Assembly (NCBI GenBank): GCA_015059875.1
Contig: SUZQ01000005.1
Coordinates: forward strand, 1 to 58,497
Length of the DNA: 58,497 nt
Source of the DNA: Rikenellaceae bacterium
GTDB taxonomy: Bacteria; Bacteroidota; Bacteroidia; Bacteroidales; Rikenellaceae
Reading direction: 5' to 3'
Position numbers and translations under genes: made by a program
Shown here: positions 1-10,720 of the stretch, in pieces
Position numbering within the stretch: the first letter of the stretch is position 1
How the letters are laid out: the number at the start of each line of letters is the position of its first letter
The notes under the pieces: model-generated
Told to the model about the DNA's origin: nothing
Database searches by the model: none
The model's input: only the letters and a program-made list of their open reading frames with translations

Positions 1-127
1 TTGTCAGAAGTTGTATAACAAGAGGGATTTCAAGGCTTGCGAAGCCCGAAAAAGCGGAGTTTACTCGGCGTAAATGAGCATTTTGAGGGCAAGCGTAACG
101 CTGAAATCACCTTGTTAGACAGCTTCT
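1..127. repeat. Intergenic imperfect inverted-repeat element (long hairpin)
   Basis: Left arm AGAAGTTGTATAACAAGAGGGATTTCA pairs with the right arm (reverse complement AGAAGCTGTCTAACAAGGTGATTTCA). Part of the left arm recurs near 22626. Confidence 0.6.
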
Positions 128-132
128 TCTCT

Positions 133-2652
133 TTATAGACTCTGCTGAACTATTCCAAACGGCATTACTTCGCACTCGGCACTACGCTTTGGGGTTGAGA
201 GTTTTACACTCTGCGACCTGCCCGTGCGCTCGTTCAAGCGGAGTTTTAAGACTCCATTTTCGACCATTGCCGAAGTGATATCAACATTCGTCGAGCTACT
301 CTCAAGGAGCGAAGCGCGAGGTGCGCTACCCTTCGCGCCCTTCGATGCGCGACACTCACGAACATATATAGGTGCAGCTGCGCGTTGAGCTACGCTCAAG
401 ACGCCACTCTCGCTCCATTTTCCGCTGTAGGTATCGAGAACAATGGTGTGGTTGTAAGTGCCATGGAATGGCTCTAACGACCAAGCACTCTCCTGCTTAA
501 CATTTGTGTGGGAGATAAACTCCGGAACGACCTCCTTGACAGGCCCTGTTTGAGTCGAAGCACCGAGATAGAGAGTCATCTCGCCCTTGTCGGCATCCAC
601 CGAGAAGCCCTGCTCGCCCGTGCGTGGCAGCACCACAACGCCACCACTCCTATCCTCCAATGCGGCGATGCTCAACATACAGAAGTGCCCCTCGCCCGAC
701 TTGTCGTACTCGGTAATTCCGAACGGAATGTCGAAGATTGTTTTGCACGCCTTGCCACTGCTTATAACAAGGTCGAAACCTCGCGGATCAAACGACCTCG
801 CCCTCTCGCCTTTACGACGAATAAGCACGGGGTGTGGCGAGGTTAGCGAGATGTTGCAAACCACGCGCCCCTGCTCAATTGTGAAGTGCTGGCGCAGATG
901 CAACAACCAATCAATCTGACGATCAACAATAAGCTCCGAGCCACAGACTTTGGTGCGCGTTGCACCATACTGCTTCGCCTCACGCCAATAGTCCACCGAC
1001 TCGCCCGCAGCGATATGCGCCAACGGCTTGAGTTGGAACGGAGTGTAGCTTAACTTCACACTGCGACCACCCTCCACAATCTCAATCGCCTCATCGGAAG
1101 CGGTAACGGTAACTCCTTGTGCCGAAATTGAGTTGCCCTCAACCCACTTTTTAACATCGGCATTTACCCTCTCCTTTGCACCGAAAAGAGCATATCCAAA
1201 CGACGGCAATTGTGCCTCAAACTCAACGGTATAGCCCTCAGCCGTACGCTCGCATCGGCTCTGCAACACCTTGCCCGTCGCATAGTCGTAGATATCGTAG
1301 GCGCGGTCTGTCGCAAGGGTTATCTTTCGTGCGGTGGCGTGTTCCATCGAGAGAGCTATAAAGTAGGTATCATAGCCCCTCAACTTGATGCTCTTTGCCA
1401 AACGATCCATTCCGTCGTGGATTACCGACTTGGAGAATAACGAGCTGTTTTTCAACGATGTAATTCGCTCGCTGCGCTTCTCGAAGAGTGGATACCAGCC
1501 CTTCGAGTCGCTATTCACCGCCCACAATAAGAGGTGTTCCGCGCGCGAAAGTGTTGTAACCTTTCCATCGCGTGCGAGGTACTTCGGCTCGACGGTCGGA
1601 TAGAGGTCGGCGCGCTCAATATTCCATGCAAGAGGATCGTCAATGGCGGTTACATCGCTTGATGAAATCTCCCTATCCACCGCCCAATCTTTGGCGTGGC
1701 GGAGCAGCGCACTGAAGATATCGGCAGCGCGGAAATCTGCCATTGCACGAGCCGTATAGTCCTGAATAACAATATCTAATGGATCGGCAGTCCAACGCGA
1801 GTAGGTTCCATTTGCCAAATCCTTGACCTTTGCTGAATGGTCTACATATCGCGCCTCGCCAAGACCGAATTTTTCGATATACTCCTTCACGGTTATCCAG
1901 ACTATTTCGACCTCTTCGTTCGAGGCGTTGAACTTGGCTACTTGGTCATAGGTGCGACCAAATTTCTGCGGAATTTCGTAATCCTCCTCGATGGTTATCA
2001 GGCTGTTGGCTGGTGCTGTAGCAGCGCGCTCCACCGCCTTTTTGCGAGTGATTGGTACACATACGGTAGAGCTGCCATCCTGCCCCAAAAGGCGGAACGG
2101 TCGCCACGAGTTATCGTTAGTAATAACGGGAGTCCACGACACATTCGCATTGTTCAAAATCCACGGCAGCTGCGGATGATAGGCGCGCTCTTGGAGGTAG
2201 AATCCGTCCGTCTTTTCGCCAAGCAAATCCTCTACGATGCGCGTTCCGAGCAGTGCGCAACGATAGTTTGTTTCGCCATCCATATTGACATTCACAGGCT
2301 CGGAGTAGAATGTTCCCGTAAAGTTTAGCTGTCCGCGCTTGTGAATCTTCATCGCATGCTCCACCACCTGCGGTGCAGCTTGCAACAATGAGCCGAGAGT
2401 CTGTCCCGAAAACTGAAGTTGTCCCTTAAAATCGGGATGCTCATCCATAAAGGTTAGCAGATTGTCGTATATAATCGGAAAATCGCGCCACAGCGTCGTG
2501 CGCACATAGCGGTCATAGTTCATATTTCCGTGCAAAATATAACTCATATAGACCACCCTCTTTTTCTCTGGTTTCTTCTCGGTCTGAGCCGTTGCAACCA
2601 ACGATGAAAAGAGCAGAAAAAGAGCCACTAAAGAGCAAACTTTATTTCCCAT
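133..2652 (-). CDS. Secreted glycoside hydrolase, GH57/GH38-like N-terminal domain
   Basis: Signal peptide MGNKVCSLVALFLLFSSLVATAQ; N-terminal region resembles GH57-type polysaccharide hydrolases (YHPQLPWILNNANVSWTPVITND). Start moved to an internal Met. Confidence 0.6.
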   Translation of the reverse strand: MGNKVCSLVALFLLFSSLVATAQTEKKPEKKRVVYMSYILHGNMNYDRYVRTTLWRDFPIIYDNLLTFMDEHPDFKGQLQFSGQTLGSLLQAAPQVVEHAMKIHKRGQLNFTGTFYSEPVNVNMDGETNYRCALLGTRIVEDLLGEKTDGFYLQERAYHPQLPWILNNANVSWTPVITNDNSWRPFRLLGQDGSSTVCVPITRKKAVERAATAPANSLITIEEDYEIPQKFGRTYDQVAKFNASNEEVEIVWITVKEYIEKFGLGEARYVDHSAKVKDLANGTYSRWTADPLDIVIQDYTARAMADFRAADIFSALLRHAKDWAVDREISSSDVTAIDDPLAWNIERADLYPTVEPKYLARDGKVTTLSRAEHLLLWAVNSDSKGWYPLFEKRSERITSLKNSSLFSKSVIHDGMDRLAKSIKLRGYDTYFIALSMEHATARKITLATDRAYDIYDYATGKVLQSRCERTAEGYTVEFEAQLPSFGYALFGAKERVNADVKKWVEGNSISAQGVTVTASDEAIEIVEGGRSVKLSYTPFQLKPLAHIAAGESVDYWREAKQYGATRTKVCGSELIVDRQIDWLLHLRQHFTIEQGRVVCNISLTSPHPVLIRRKGERARSFDPRGFDLVISSGKACKTIFDIPFGITEYDKSGEGHFCMLSIAALEDRSGGVVVLPRTGEQGFSVDADKGEMTLYLGASTQTGPVKEVVPEFISHTNVKQESAWSLEPFHGTYNHTIVLDTYSGKWSESGVLSVAQRAAAPIYVRECRASKGAKGSAPRASLLESSSTNVDITSAMVENGVLKLRLNERTGRSQSVKLSTPKRSAECEVMPFGIVQQSL

Positions 2653-3718
2653 TTGTATTTGTAATTTTGGCAATTGTAGAATCAATATATCGCTGAATAT
2701 CACTTTTTAACCGCTTGTAGAGAGGCGACGAGGTGTAGTTCTCGTTATCGAGCAACACATCGCGTATCGAGCGCAGAGTATTGTTGTAGTTGCTTATCTC
2801 GTTCTTCAGAGCAACACCCTCCTTCGACGAGCAGATAATCTGCGAAAGCGAGAGCTGTCGTAACTTCTCGCACACGCCCGCCAACACGGGCAAAACAACA
2901 TTATCCATCAGCGTATGACCGTGCATAAAGAGGTAGGTCAATTCAGGCTCGACACCCTTCTTTGCTATGCGTTCGGCAAATATCGGAATCTCGCGCGCCA
3001 TCTCAGGATTATCGGCCTCAAGCGAAGCCACACGCCTCTCGATATTGCGCTGCAACCACGCGATTGTATTCACGCCATTCTGCTCGATATCGAGGTAGCC
3101 AATGCGCACTGCCGCCTTAAAATCCACAAGGGGCAAAACATTTTCGGTCTTGCGAGAAGCGGAGTAGCTGTACCATAAAAACAGCGGGTAAATCGTGCGC
3201 GAGTACTCCGCCATAAACTTCTCGAAATCAAAAATATAGGAATCGTTCTTCACCGCCTTTACGCAGACATTATGCAGCGATGGAGCGTAGCATAAATAGT
3301 TCTCGGTGGCGTATGTGTAGGTGTGGAACATATAGGGCGAGGAGGTTATGAGGCGCGACTGCTCATCCTCGTCGTCGAAGAGGTAGTCGAAGTCGGAATC
3401 CATACACAAAAGCATCTCCTCGTCGGCTTGTTCCGCCATCGAAAGCAGCACCTTCTTTCCCTTTGGCAAATCTTTGCGCGTAGGTACCGAAATCTCGAAT
3501 CGCAGATACGGATTTGCAAAGTGGTCGAAGATGCCTCGCCAAAAGGCGACATCCTCATACCCCTCGACAAAGACCTGCACCAAGCGTCTGCCATCGTCGA
3601 TAGGTATTGCTGGCGGCAGCGATGCGATATCAATCTTGCCTCGAACAAGAGCCTTTGCCCTCATTCGTTCGATCATCTCCTCGCGTTTGCGCAATCTATT
3701 CTCCTCTCGCCTGCCCAT
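2642..3718 (-). CDS. DUF4435-like protein
   Basis: VFVEGYEDVAFWRGIFDHF and LLCMDSDFDYL resemble DUF4435 (OLD/TOPRIM-like) proteins. Start placed at MGRREENR. Confidence 0.6.
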   Translation of the reverse strand: MGRREENRLRKREEMIERMRAKALVRGKIDIASLPPAIPIDDGRRLVQVFVEGYEDVAFWRGIFDHFANPYLRFEISVPTRKDLPKGKKVLLSMAEQADEEMLLCMDSDFDYLFDDEDEQSRLITSSPYMFHTYTYATENYLCYAPSLHNVCVKAVKNDSYIFDFEKFMAEYSRTIYPLFLWYSYSASRKTENVLPLVDFKAAVRIGYLDIEQNGVNTIAWLQRNIERRVASLEADNPEMAREIPIFAERIAKKGVEPELTYLFMHGHTLMDNVVLPVLAGVCEKLRQLSLSQIICSSKEGVALKNEISNYNNTLRSIRDVLLDNENYTSSPLYKRLKSDIQRYIDSTIAKITNTNGK

Positions 3719-3831
3719 AGTGGTACTCTTTGCACTGAATTTGTCATATTTGTGAAACAAATATACAAAAACAATGTGTAATGCCAAAATATTTGTTACT
3801 TTTGCATCGTTAATTGGGATATTGTAAACCT

Positions 3832-4170
3832 ATGGCTGATTGGAAAGAGCGACTTGGAATGGTCTATTCGACAAATCCAGACTTCGCATACGACTACGGA
3901 GAGGAGCAGGAGGCGGAGACTCTTGCACCTGAGAAGCAGATTCTCCGCGTATGGCGCGACACCAAAGGGCGCGGTGGTAAGGTTGCCACTATCGTTCGCG
4001 GATTTGTCGGCTCGGCAGAGGATTTGGAGGAGCTTGGTCGCGCACTCAAGAAGGGTTGCGGTGTCGGTGGCGCGGTGAAGGATGGAGAGATTATAATTCA
4101 GGGCGACCACCGCGACCGTGTAACGGCACTGCTTGTGCAGAAAGGCTATTCGCAAACGAAGAAGGTATAA
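3832..4170 (+). CDS. yciH: Translation initiation factor SUI1/YciH family
   Basis: SUI1 fold signature: RVWRDTKGRGGKVATIVRGF...LKKGCGVGGAVKDGEIIIQGDHRDRV. Confidence 0.9.
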   Translation: MADWKERLGMVYSTNPDFAYDYGEEQEAETLAPEKQILRVWRDTKGRGGKVATIVRGFVGSAEDLEELGRALKKGCGVGGAVKDGEIIIQGDHRDRVTALLVQKGYSQTKKV

Positions 4171-4190
4171 CCTCAAACCTATCATCAAAT

Positions 4191-4916
4191 ATGAAACGAA
4201 TCTTACTATTGGCAATAGCGGTGGCACTATCATTCTCGGCTCAGGCGCAAGAGAGCAAAGAGTTGTTGCAGAAGATCGAGGAGCTTACATCGCAGATTGC
4301 CGATCTCAAAGATAAAGTGAGCAAATTGGAGCGCGAGAAGGTTGATCGCACTACGCCGTGCAACCCCGAGTGGGATAAGTGGCAGGATGTGCGCTACAAC
4401 TACGGCTTCAACACATCAAAGACACCGATACACAACACCATTGACGGCATTCTCGAGTCTACGGTTATGCTTTCAGTCCGTGGTGGTCTTGGTCGCTGGA
4501 ACAGCACTGTGGGCACTCCATTCTCAAAGTTTGTGGATGGCGGCCACCTCTTCGAGGGTTGGAACGCTTCGGAGACCTGCCGACTGACAATGCTTATTGG
4601 CAAACAAGCTCCTGATATCGCTTGCATTCAGGTATACTCTCCAAAGGGGCTGTATCGCGAGAAGCGTCATTTTGGTTGGGTGAAGCTCGGCTCTGATGAT
4701 GCTTGCGAGGGTGTCGATTTTGGTCGTCGCTGGGCATTATCGTTTGTACCATTTACGCTCGGACGCTTCGATAAGGCTCCGACCACAACCTTCTACCACA
4801 ACGAGCAGATTGAGTCGACTGCCGTACCTGTGGGAACTCTGTACTACGACACCGCTGCTGACAAGATTGGTTGCTACACCAAAGAGGGTTGGAAATATTT
4901 GAGATTTGAGAAATAG
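4191..4916 (+). CDS. Secreted hypothetical protein with N-terminal coiled coil
   Basis: Signal peptide MKRILLLAIAVALSFSAQAQ followed by a heptad-like region (ELLQKIEELTSQIADLKDKVSKLE). Confidence 0.6.
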   Translation: MKRILLLAIAVALSFSAQAQESKELLQKIEELTSQIADLKDKVSKLEREKVDRTTPCNPEWDKWQDVRYNYGFNTSKTPIHNTIDGILESTVMLSVRGGLGRWNSTVGTPFSKFVDGGHLFEGWNASETCRLTMLIGKQAPDIACIQVYSPKGLYREKRHFGWVKLGSDDACEGVDFGRRWALSFVPFTLGRFDKAPTTTFYHNEQIESTAVPVGTLYYDTAADKIGCYTKEGWKYLRFEK

Positions 4917-4945
4917 GGTTTTCTGAGGGATAAAATTTCAAGATT

Positions 4946-7900
4946 TTGAAGAGCTTTTTGCGACATATAGTTCTCGTCATTGTGGCACTCGCAGGGTGCT
5001 ACACGGCATCGGCACAGTACTACTCGTGGGGTGCCGATCCGACCTATATGCGTTGGCGCAAACTCAAGGGCGACAAGATCGATGTTATCTATCCCGACAC
5101 CTCGCGCAACATCGGCTACAAGATGATGTACTACGCCCGTGCCGTGCAGCCGACAATCGACTTTGGTTATCGTCACGGCCCGATGAAGATTCCGTTTGTA
5201 ATTCACCCTGAGAACTTCTCCTCGAATGGTTTGGTTATGTGGCTGCCAAAGCGTGTGGAGATTCTCTCGTCGCCAGCTGTAAACAGCTACTCGATGCCTT
5301 GGCTCAAACAGCTCGCTGCACACGAGTATCGCCACGCCGTACAATACAACAACATCAACAAGGGCGTCGTTCGCGTCTTTAGCTATATCCTCGGTCAGCA
5401 GAGTTCGACCATCGGTTTGCTCTTTATGCCGTTGTGGGGCTTGGAGGGCGATGCCACACTCTCAGAAACACAGATGTCGTCGTTTGGTCGCGCTCTGCAA
5501 CCATCATTCACGATGCACTATCGCGCCGTAGGAAACATCGCCAAAGAGCGAGGTTTTAATAAGTGGTTCTGCGGCTCATACCGCGAGTATATCCCCGACC
5601 ACTACAAACTCGGCTACCAGATTACCGCCTACGCCAACACCAAATACGACGAGAATATTTGGGATAAGATTGTGCGCTATGCGGTGCGCAATCCCTATGT
5701 TATCGCTACCACCTATGTCGGAATGAAGCGATACTACAACACCTCGACCACAAAGCTCTTCCGCGAGACCTTTGCCGATCTGAACGACTATTGGAACTCG
5801 TTGCCATATCAGGCGAACACCTCGACACAGCTATCTGCCGAGCGCAAAAGCGGCTACACTATCTTCCGATATCCGCAATATATTGACAACGAAACCATAT
5901 TATCACTCTGCGAAACACTCGACAAACCCGACGCCTTCGTTGCAACCAACAGCAAGACGGGCAAGAGTCGCCATATCGCCTATACAGGCTCAGTGTCGAG
6001 CCGTCCGAGCGAGGTTGTCGATGGCCGCGTATGGTGGACCGAGTACCGACGCAGCCTGCTCTTCGCCGAGCGTATAAACTCCAAACTATGCTATATGGAT
6101 TTGGAGCGAGGACGCACACGAACGCTCAACCGAATGCAGAAGGTGCTATACCCTACCCCGATATCGAAGTACGAATTGGCGTGGGTGGAGTATGCTCCAA
6201 GTGGCGTCTACAGCATCGTAAGAGGAAATCCTAAACCTCGACACGAGGAGGAGTATCTGCGAGTAGATATTCCGTCCGACACTGAGATTCACGGTTTGGC
6301 GTACGACCACTACACCCGCGCACTATACTTTATCGCCACTGACGACAGCGGTATGTGGATCGGTCGCGTAGGAAAGAATCGCGAAATAGAACACATCACA
6401 AAGAGTGCCTACATCACAATCAGCGACCTTCGTGCCAAAGATGGCGTACTCTACTTCGGCTCTATTCAGTCGGGTAAAGACGAGGTGCATTGCTACGATT
6501 TGCGCACCAATACCGAGTATCGCATCTCCGCCTCGACCTACGGCTCGTTTGCACCGATGGCAACAGAGGGCGATAAGGTGGTGATGACCACATACGACCG
6601 CTACGGCTACCATATTGCCGAGCAGAAGGTGGTACGCGACACACTACCGAAGGTTACCTACTCGAAGTTGCCGATAAATCTGGTGAATCCTGAGCGCAAA
6701 AAGTGGAATACGGTAAACCTCGACACAGTGCGATTTATCGGAGTAGACTCGATGATGGCGCAAGCAAAGGCTGAAAGAGCAACAAAGCACAAGGGCGCGA
6801 AGCCTCTGCGCGACAAGCGATACAGTGGTCCAGCACACCTCTTCAACATCCACTCATGGGCTCCCGTGTCTTACGATCCGTTTGCTTTGAGCGAGGAGGG
6901 GGCATTGGACTTCAACCTCGGAGCGACCATAATGTCGCAGAACATCCTCTCCACCGCCAGCGGATTCCTCACTTGGGGTTGGAACTCCAAGGAGGGCAGC
7001 GTCTTTAAGGGGGCATTTCGTTACTATGGTTTGGGAGTTAATTTGAGTATCAACGCTACATACGGTGGTACTCAGCAGCTCTACTCCGCATACACATTCC
7101 TCTACAACCCTCTGACGGGCAAATATCAGGCGGTACTGCCTGGTGGCAAGGAGGAATATATCGAAAACCCCGTTACGGGCGAGGAGGAGTTGGTATTGAA
7201 CGAGGAGCCAAACCTCGGAAAGTACTACAATGTTGGAGTGATGGCTTCGCTGCCACTCTACTTCCAAGCTGGCTACCACACGCGCTATGTGCAGGTGTCG
7301 GCAGGCTACAACTACTCGAACGGTCTGGTTGCAAAGGTTGATAGACTCTCGGTGGAGATTGGCAAGGGTAGCGTGAGCAATATCGCAACAATCGGCTACA
7401 AAGAGGGAGTACATCTGCTCCAATTCGGTGTCGGATATCAGGATGTGGTGCGCTTGGCTCACAAAGATTTCCAACCTCGTTGGGGGCAGGTAATATCGCT
7501 CAACTATGCCCTTAACCCTGCCGACCAGAACTTCGGACACCTCATATCGATTTACGGCAAAGCCTACTTCCCTGGCGTGGCAAAGCACCACTCATTGTCG
7601 GTAGCTGCGGTATATCAGACCTCGCTGAAAGGCTTTGATCGCGAAAATGCGTTGTCGAATCTCGCATTCCATTCGGGGCGACTCGTTCCGCGAGGCTTCT
7701 ACACCTCGGAGATAGAGAATCGAAACTATGTGGCAACATCCATCAACTACGCTCTGCCCGTTTGGTATCCCGATTTAGGTTGCTCGGTAATTCACTTCAA
7801 ACGAGTTCGACTAAACATCGGCTTCGACTACGCCTCGTTTGGCAGTAAGTTGCCCTATATAGACAGTGCTAACGGAGGCGTTGTTACAAAGGTTAAACGA

Positions 7901-8071
7901 GAACATATATTCTCCTGCGGAGGCGATCTCTCGCTCGACTTTAACCTCTTCCGAATGCCAGATGCAGGAACAACATCGCTAACTCTATCGGTTTATCAGC
8001 CTATCGTCAAGGATAATAGAGATAACAGAAAAAAGACCTTCGTGACAGTAGGTTTTGGTCTACCATTCTAA
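4946..8071 (+). CDS. Large outer-membrane protein: HExxH-like domain, propeller-like middle, C-terminal beta-barrel
   Basis: TTG start; signal peptide; LAAHEYRHAVQ motif; C-terminus FVTVGFGLPF typical of OM barrels. Confidence 0.7.
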   Translation: MKSFLRHIVLVIVALAGCYTASAQYYSWGADPTYMRWRKLKGDKIDVIYPDTSRNIGYKMMYYARAVQPTIDFGYRHGPMKIPFVIHPENFSSNGLVMWLPKRVEILSSPAVNSYSMPWLKQLAAHEYRHAVQYNNINKGVVRVFSYILGQQSSTIGLLFMPLWGLEGDATLSETQMSSFGRALQPSFTMHYRAVGNIAKERGFNKWFCGSYREYIPDHYKLGYQITAYANTKYDENIWDKIVRYAVRNPYVIATTYVGMKRYYNTSTTKLFRETFADLNDYWNSLPYQANTSTQLSAERKSGYTIFRYPQYIDNETILSLCETLDKPDAFVATNSKTGKSRHIAYTGSVSSRPSEVVDGRVWWTEYRRSLLFAERINSKLCYMDLERGRTRTLNRMQKVLYPTPISKYELAWVEYAPSGVYSIVRGNPKPRHEEEYLRVDIPSDTEIHGLAYDHYTRALYFIATDDSGMWIGRVGKNREIEHITKSAYITISDLRAKDGVLYFGSIQSGKDEVHCYDLRTNTEYRISASTYGSFAPMATEGDKVVMTTYDRYGYHIAEQKVVRDTLPKVTYSKLPINLVNPERKKWNTVNLDTVRFIGVDSMMAQAKAERATKHKGAKPLRDKRYSGPAHLFNIHSWAPVSYDPFALSEEGALDFNLGATIMSQNILSTASGFLTWGWNSKEGSVFKGAFRYYGLGVNLSINATYGGTQQLYSAYTFLYNPLTGKYQAVLPGGKEEYIENPVTGEEELVLNEEPNLGKYYNVGVMASLPLYFQAGYHTRYVQVSAGYNYSNGLVAKVDRLSVEIGKGSVSNIATIGYKEGVHLLQFGVGYQDVVRLAHKDFQPRWGQVISLNYALNPADQNFGHLISIYGKAYFPGVAKHHSLSVAAVYQTSLKGFDRENALSNLAFHSGRLVPRGFYTSEIENRNYVATSINYALPVWYPDLGCSVIHFKRVRLNIGFDYASFGSKLPYIDSANGGVVTKVKREHIFSCGGDLSLDFNLFRMPDAGTTSLTLSVYQPIVKDNRDNRKKTFVTVGFGLPF

Positions 8072-8081
8072 CATACAGACT

Positions 8082-10520
8082 ATGCAGACAAAAAAGAATA
8101 CTACTCGCAAAACAACCCGCAAAAAGGGTGTAACAAATGGAAACCGAACCAGAAAGATTGTAAAGTGGCTCTGGATTTTGGCAATGACACCACTCGTGCT
8201 TCTTGCACTGATGCTCACGCTTACGGCGATGGGCGTATTTGGCAGAATGCCCTCATTCGAGGAGTTGGAGAATCCTAAAAGCAACCTTGCAACCGAGATA
8301 TATGCCGACAACGGAAAGGTTATCGGAAGTTTCTTCGTGCAGAATCGCTCCTATGTGCAGTATGCCGACCTCTTCCCGCAAGACTCGACAAATCTGCTCA
8401 CAGTTGCAGGTCGCGAAGTTCCGCCTATCGCTGCGGCTCTTATCGCTACCGAGGATGTGCGATTCTACACCCATTCGGGTATAGACCTTATCTCGTTGGC
8501 GCGTGTTGGAGTAAAGACAATAGCTCTGCAACGCTCCTCGCAGGGTGGCGGAAGTACCATCACGCAGCAGCTGGCAAAAAACCTCTTCCCGCGTGGCAAG
8601 CGTGGCGACAACAAGATTGTCCGCACGGTGAAACTTGTGGTCGCGAAGTTCAAGGAGTGGATTACAGCGATAAAACTTGAGTATAACTACACGAAGGAGG
8701 AGATCGTGGCGATGTATCTCAACACCGTTGAGTATGGCTCAAACGCCTACGGAATAAAGTCTGCGGCGGCGACCTTCTTTGGTAAGACTCCTGCCGAACT
8801 GAATATTCAAGAGGCGGCGGTTTTGGTTGGTGTAGTAAATGCACCGACTCGCTACTCTCCCGTGCGCAACCCCGAAAATGCACTGCGTCGTCGCAACACC
8901 GTACTCAAGCGTATCGAGGCTGCGGGAGGTATCTCCAAGGCGCAGTATGACTCGCTCTCGGCTCTACCTATAACGCTGAACTATCGCCCCGTATCGCACA
9001 ACTACGGTCGCGCAACCTACTTCCGCGAGATGTTGCGATTGACAATGAATGCCCAACGCCCAAAGCGTAGAAACTACTACACCACTTGGGACTACGAGCA
9101 GGCGTGCAAGGAGTATGACGAGAATCCGCTTATCGGCTGGTGTCACAAAAACCAGAAGGCGGATGGTACTCCGTACGACATCTACCGCGATGGTTTGAGG
9201 ATATATACCACCATCAACGCCTCGATGCAGGAGTATGCTGAGGCGGCTCTGCACAAGCAGTTGCAGACCGTTATCCAGCCAGCGATGGATAAGCAGGTGC
9301 GCGAGACTCGCCGACTCTTCCAAAATATCACAAATGAGGAGAAGGAGGCTATCATAAAGCGAGCTATGCGCAACTCCGACCGCTTCCGCAATATGAAATC
9401 GGCTGGAGTGAACGACAAGGAGATCTACGCAAGCTTCTCGAAGAGATGCGAGATGAAGATATTTACCTACGATGGCGAGCGCGATACGCTTCTCTCGCCA
9501 CGCGACTCTATACTTCACCACAAGCGCATTATGCGAGCTGCATTTGTGGCGATGGAGCCGCAAACAGGTCATGTAAAGGCGTATGTCGGAGGCCCTTCGT
9601 TCCAATACTTCAAGTACGATATGGCAAAGCAGGGCAAGCGACAAATCGGCTCAACAGTAAAGCCATTTATCTACACCTTCGCCATCGACCACCTCGGCTT
9701 GACACCTTGCACTATGGTGCCGAATCTCCCTGTAACAATCGAGACCGCCGTAGGTGCAGCGTGGTCGCCTAAGGAGTCGGGAAATGTGGAGTACGATGGA
9801 GTATTGCACCCACTGCGTTGGGGCTTGGCACACTCGCGCAACAACTACTCAGCGTGGATTATGAAGCAGGCAAAGCAGCCTGAAGCGGTTGCCGACTTTA
9901 TTCACAATATGGGAATCCTTAGCTTTATCGATCCCGTATATGCTCTCTGTGTCGGCTCGTTCGAATCGAATGTATATGAGATGGTTAGTGCCTACTCGAC
10001 CTTCGCAAACGAGGGCGTTTACAACACACCTCTCTTTGTGACACACATCGAGGATCGTCAAGGAAACCTCATCTCCTCGTTTACCTCCTCGTCGCAGGAT
10101 GCAATCAGCAAGGAGTCGGCATATACGATGCTCACAATGATGCAGAATGTAATCACTCACGGCACAGGTCGCCGTATGGTGTGGGGCTACGGAATGGAGG
10201 GCGTTGAGATTGCCGGCAAGACGGGTACAACAAACGAAAACCGCGATGCTTGGTTTATGTGCGTAACGCCAAAGCTCGTTGCTGGCTCGTGGGTTGGTGC
10301 AGAGGATCAATCTGTTACACTCAACCGTCGAGGCGAGGGCTCGGTTATGGCTCTGCCTATCGTGGGTGATTTCCTCCGCCGCGTACACAACGATCCGAAC
10401 ATAAATGTTGATAGAGATGATAAGTTTGTGCGCCCAGCATCGTGGCATAGTGTTGAGTGCGAGGATGAGGTTGCCCCAGCCGCAAATGGTGCAACTCGTC
10501 AAGATGAGTTTTTTGAGTAG
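8082..10520 (+). CDS. Penicillin-binding protein 1A (transglycosylase/transpeptidase)
   Basis: GT51 motifs (ATEDVRFYTHSGID, GGSTITQQLAKNLF) and transpeptidase motifs (GSTVKPFIY, AGKTGTTNENRDAWF). Confidence 0.93.
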   Translation: MQTKKNTTRKTTRKKGVTNGNRTRKIVKWLWILAMTPLVLLALMLTLTAMGVFGRMPSFEELENPKSNLATEIYADNGKVIGSFFVQNRSYVQYADLFPQDSTNLLTVAGREVPPIAAALIATEDVRFYTHSGIDLISLARVGVKTIALQRSSQGGGSTITQQLAKNLFPRGKRGDNKIVRTVKLVVAKFKEWITAIKLEYNYTKEEIVAMYLNTVEYGSNAYGIKSAAATFFGKTPAELNIQEAAVLVGVVNAPTRYSPVRNPENALRRRNTVLKRIEAAGGISKAQYDSLSALPITLNYRPVSHNYGRATYFREMLRLTMNAQRPKRRNYYTTWDYEQACKEYDENPLIGWCHKNQKADGTPYDIYRDGLRIYTTINASMQEYAEAALHKQLQTVIQPAMDKQVRETRRLFQNITNEEKEAIIKRAMRNSDRFRNMKSAGVNDKEIYASFSKRCEMKIFTYDGERDTLLSPRDSILHHKRIMRAAFVAMEPQTGHVKAYVGGPSFQYFKYDMAKQGKRQIGSTVKPFIYTFAIDHLGLTPCTMVPNLPVTIETAVGAAWSPKESGNVEYDGVLHPLRWGLAHSRNNYSAWIMKQAKQPEAVADFIHNMGILSFIDPVYALCVGSFESNVYEMVSAYSTFANEGVYNTPLFVTHIEDRQGNLISSFTSSSQDAISKESAYTMLTMMQNVITHGTGRRMVWGYGMEGVEIAGKTGTTNENRDAWFMCVTPKLVAGSWVGAEDQSVTLNRRGEGSVMALPIVGDFLRRVHNDPNINVDRDDKFVRPASWHSVECEDEVAPAANGATRQDEFFE

Positions 10521-10720
10521 GAGTGCGAGGGGCATTAGAGGCGTTAGAGTTAAATAACAACGAATTATTTAGTGGAGCGCAGCGACAAGCCTCACTTTTC
10601 CAAAGGGAGGTTTGGAGGGAATGTAAATATGATGCTCTTTCATAATTTCCCCATTACGCAAAGCAACGATTTAGAACAACGACATTACAAAATAGAAAAT
10701 AACTTAAAGGACAACGAATT

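Noticed and set aside
3796-4233. 145-aa minus ORF opposite yciH
   Set aside because: Antisense to the clear SUI1-family gene; no supporting motif.
6854-7591. 245-aa minus-strand ORF inside the large OM protein gene
   Set aside because: Antisense shadow of a well-supported CDS; same reasoning for 8964..9644, 9849..10535, 10826..11440, 11850..12740, 13082..13780, 17384..18058 and 31877..32767.
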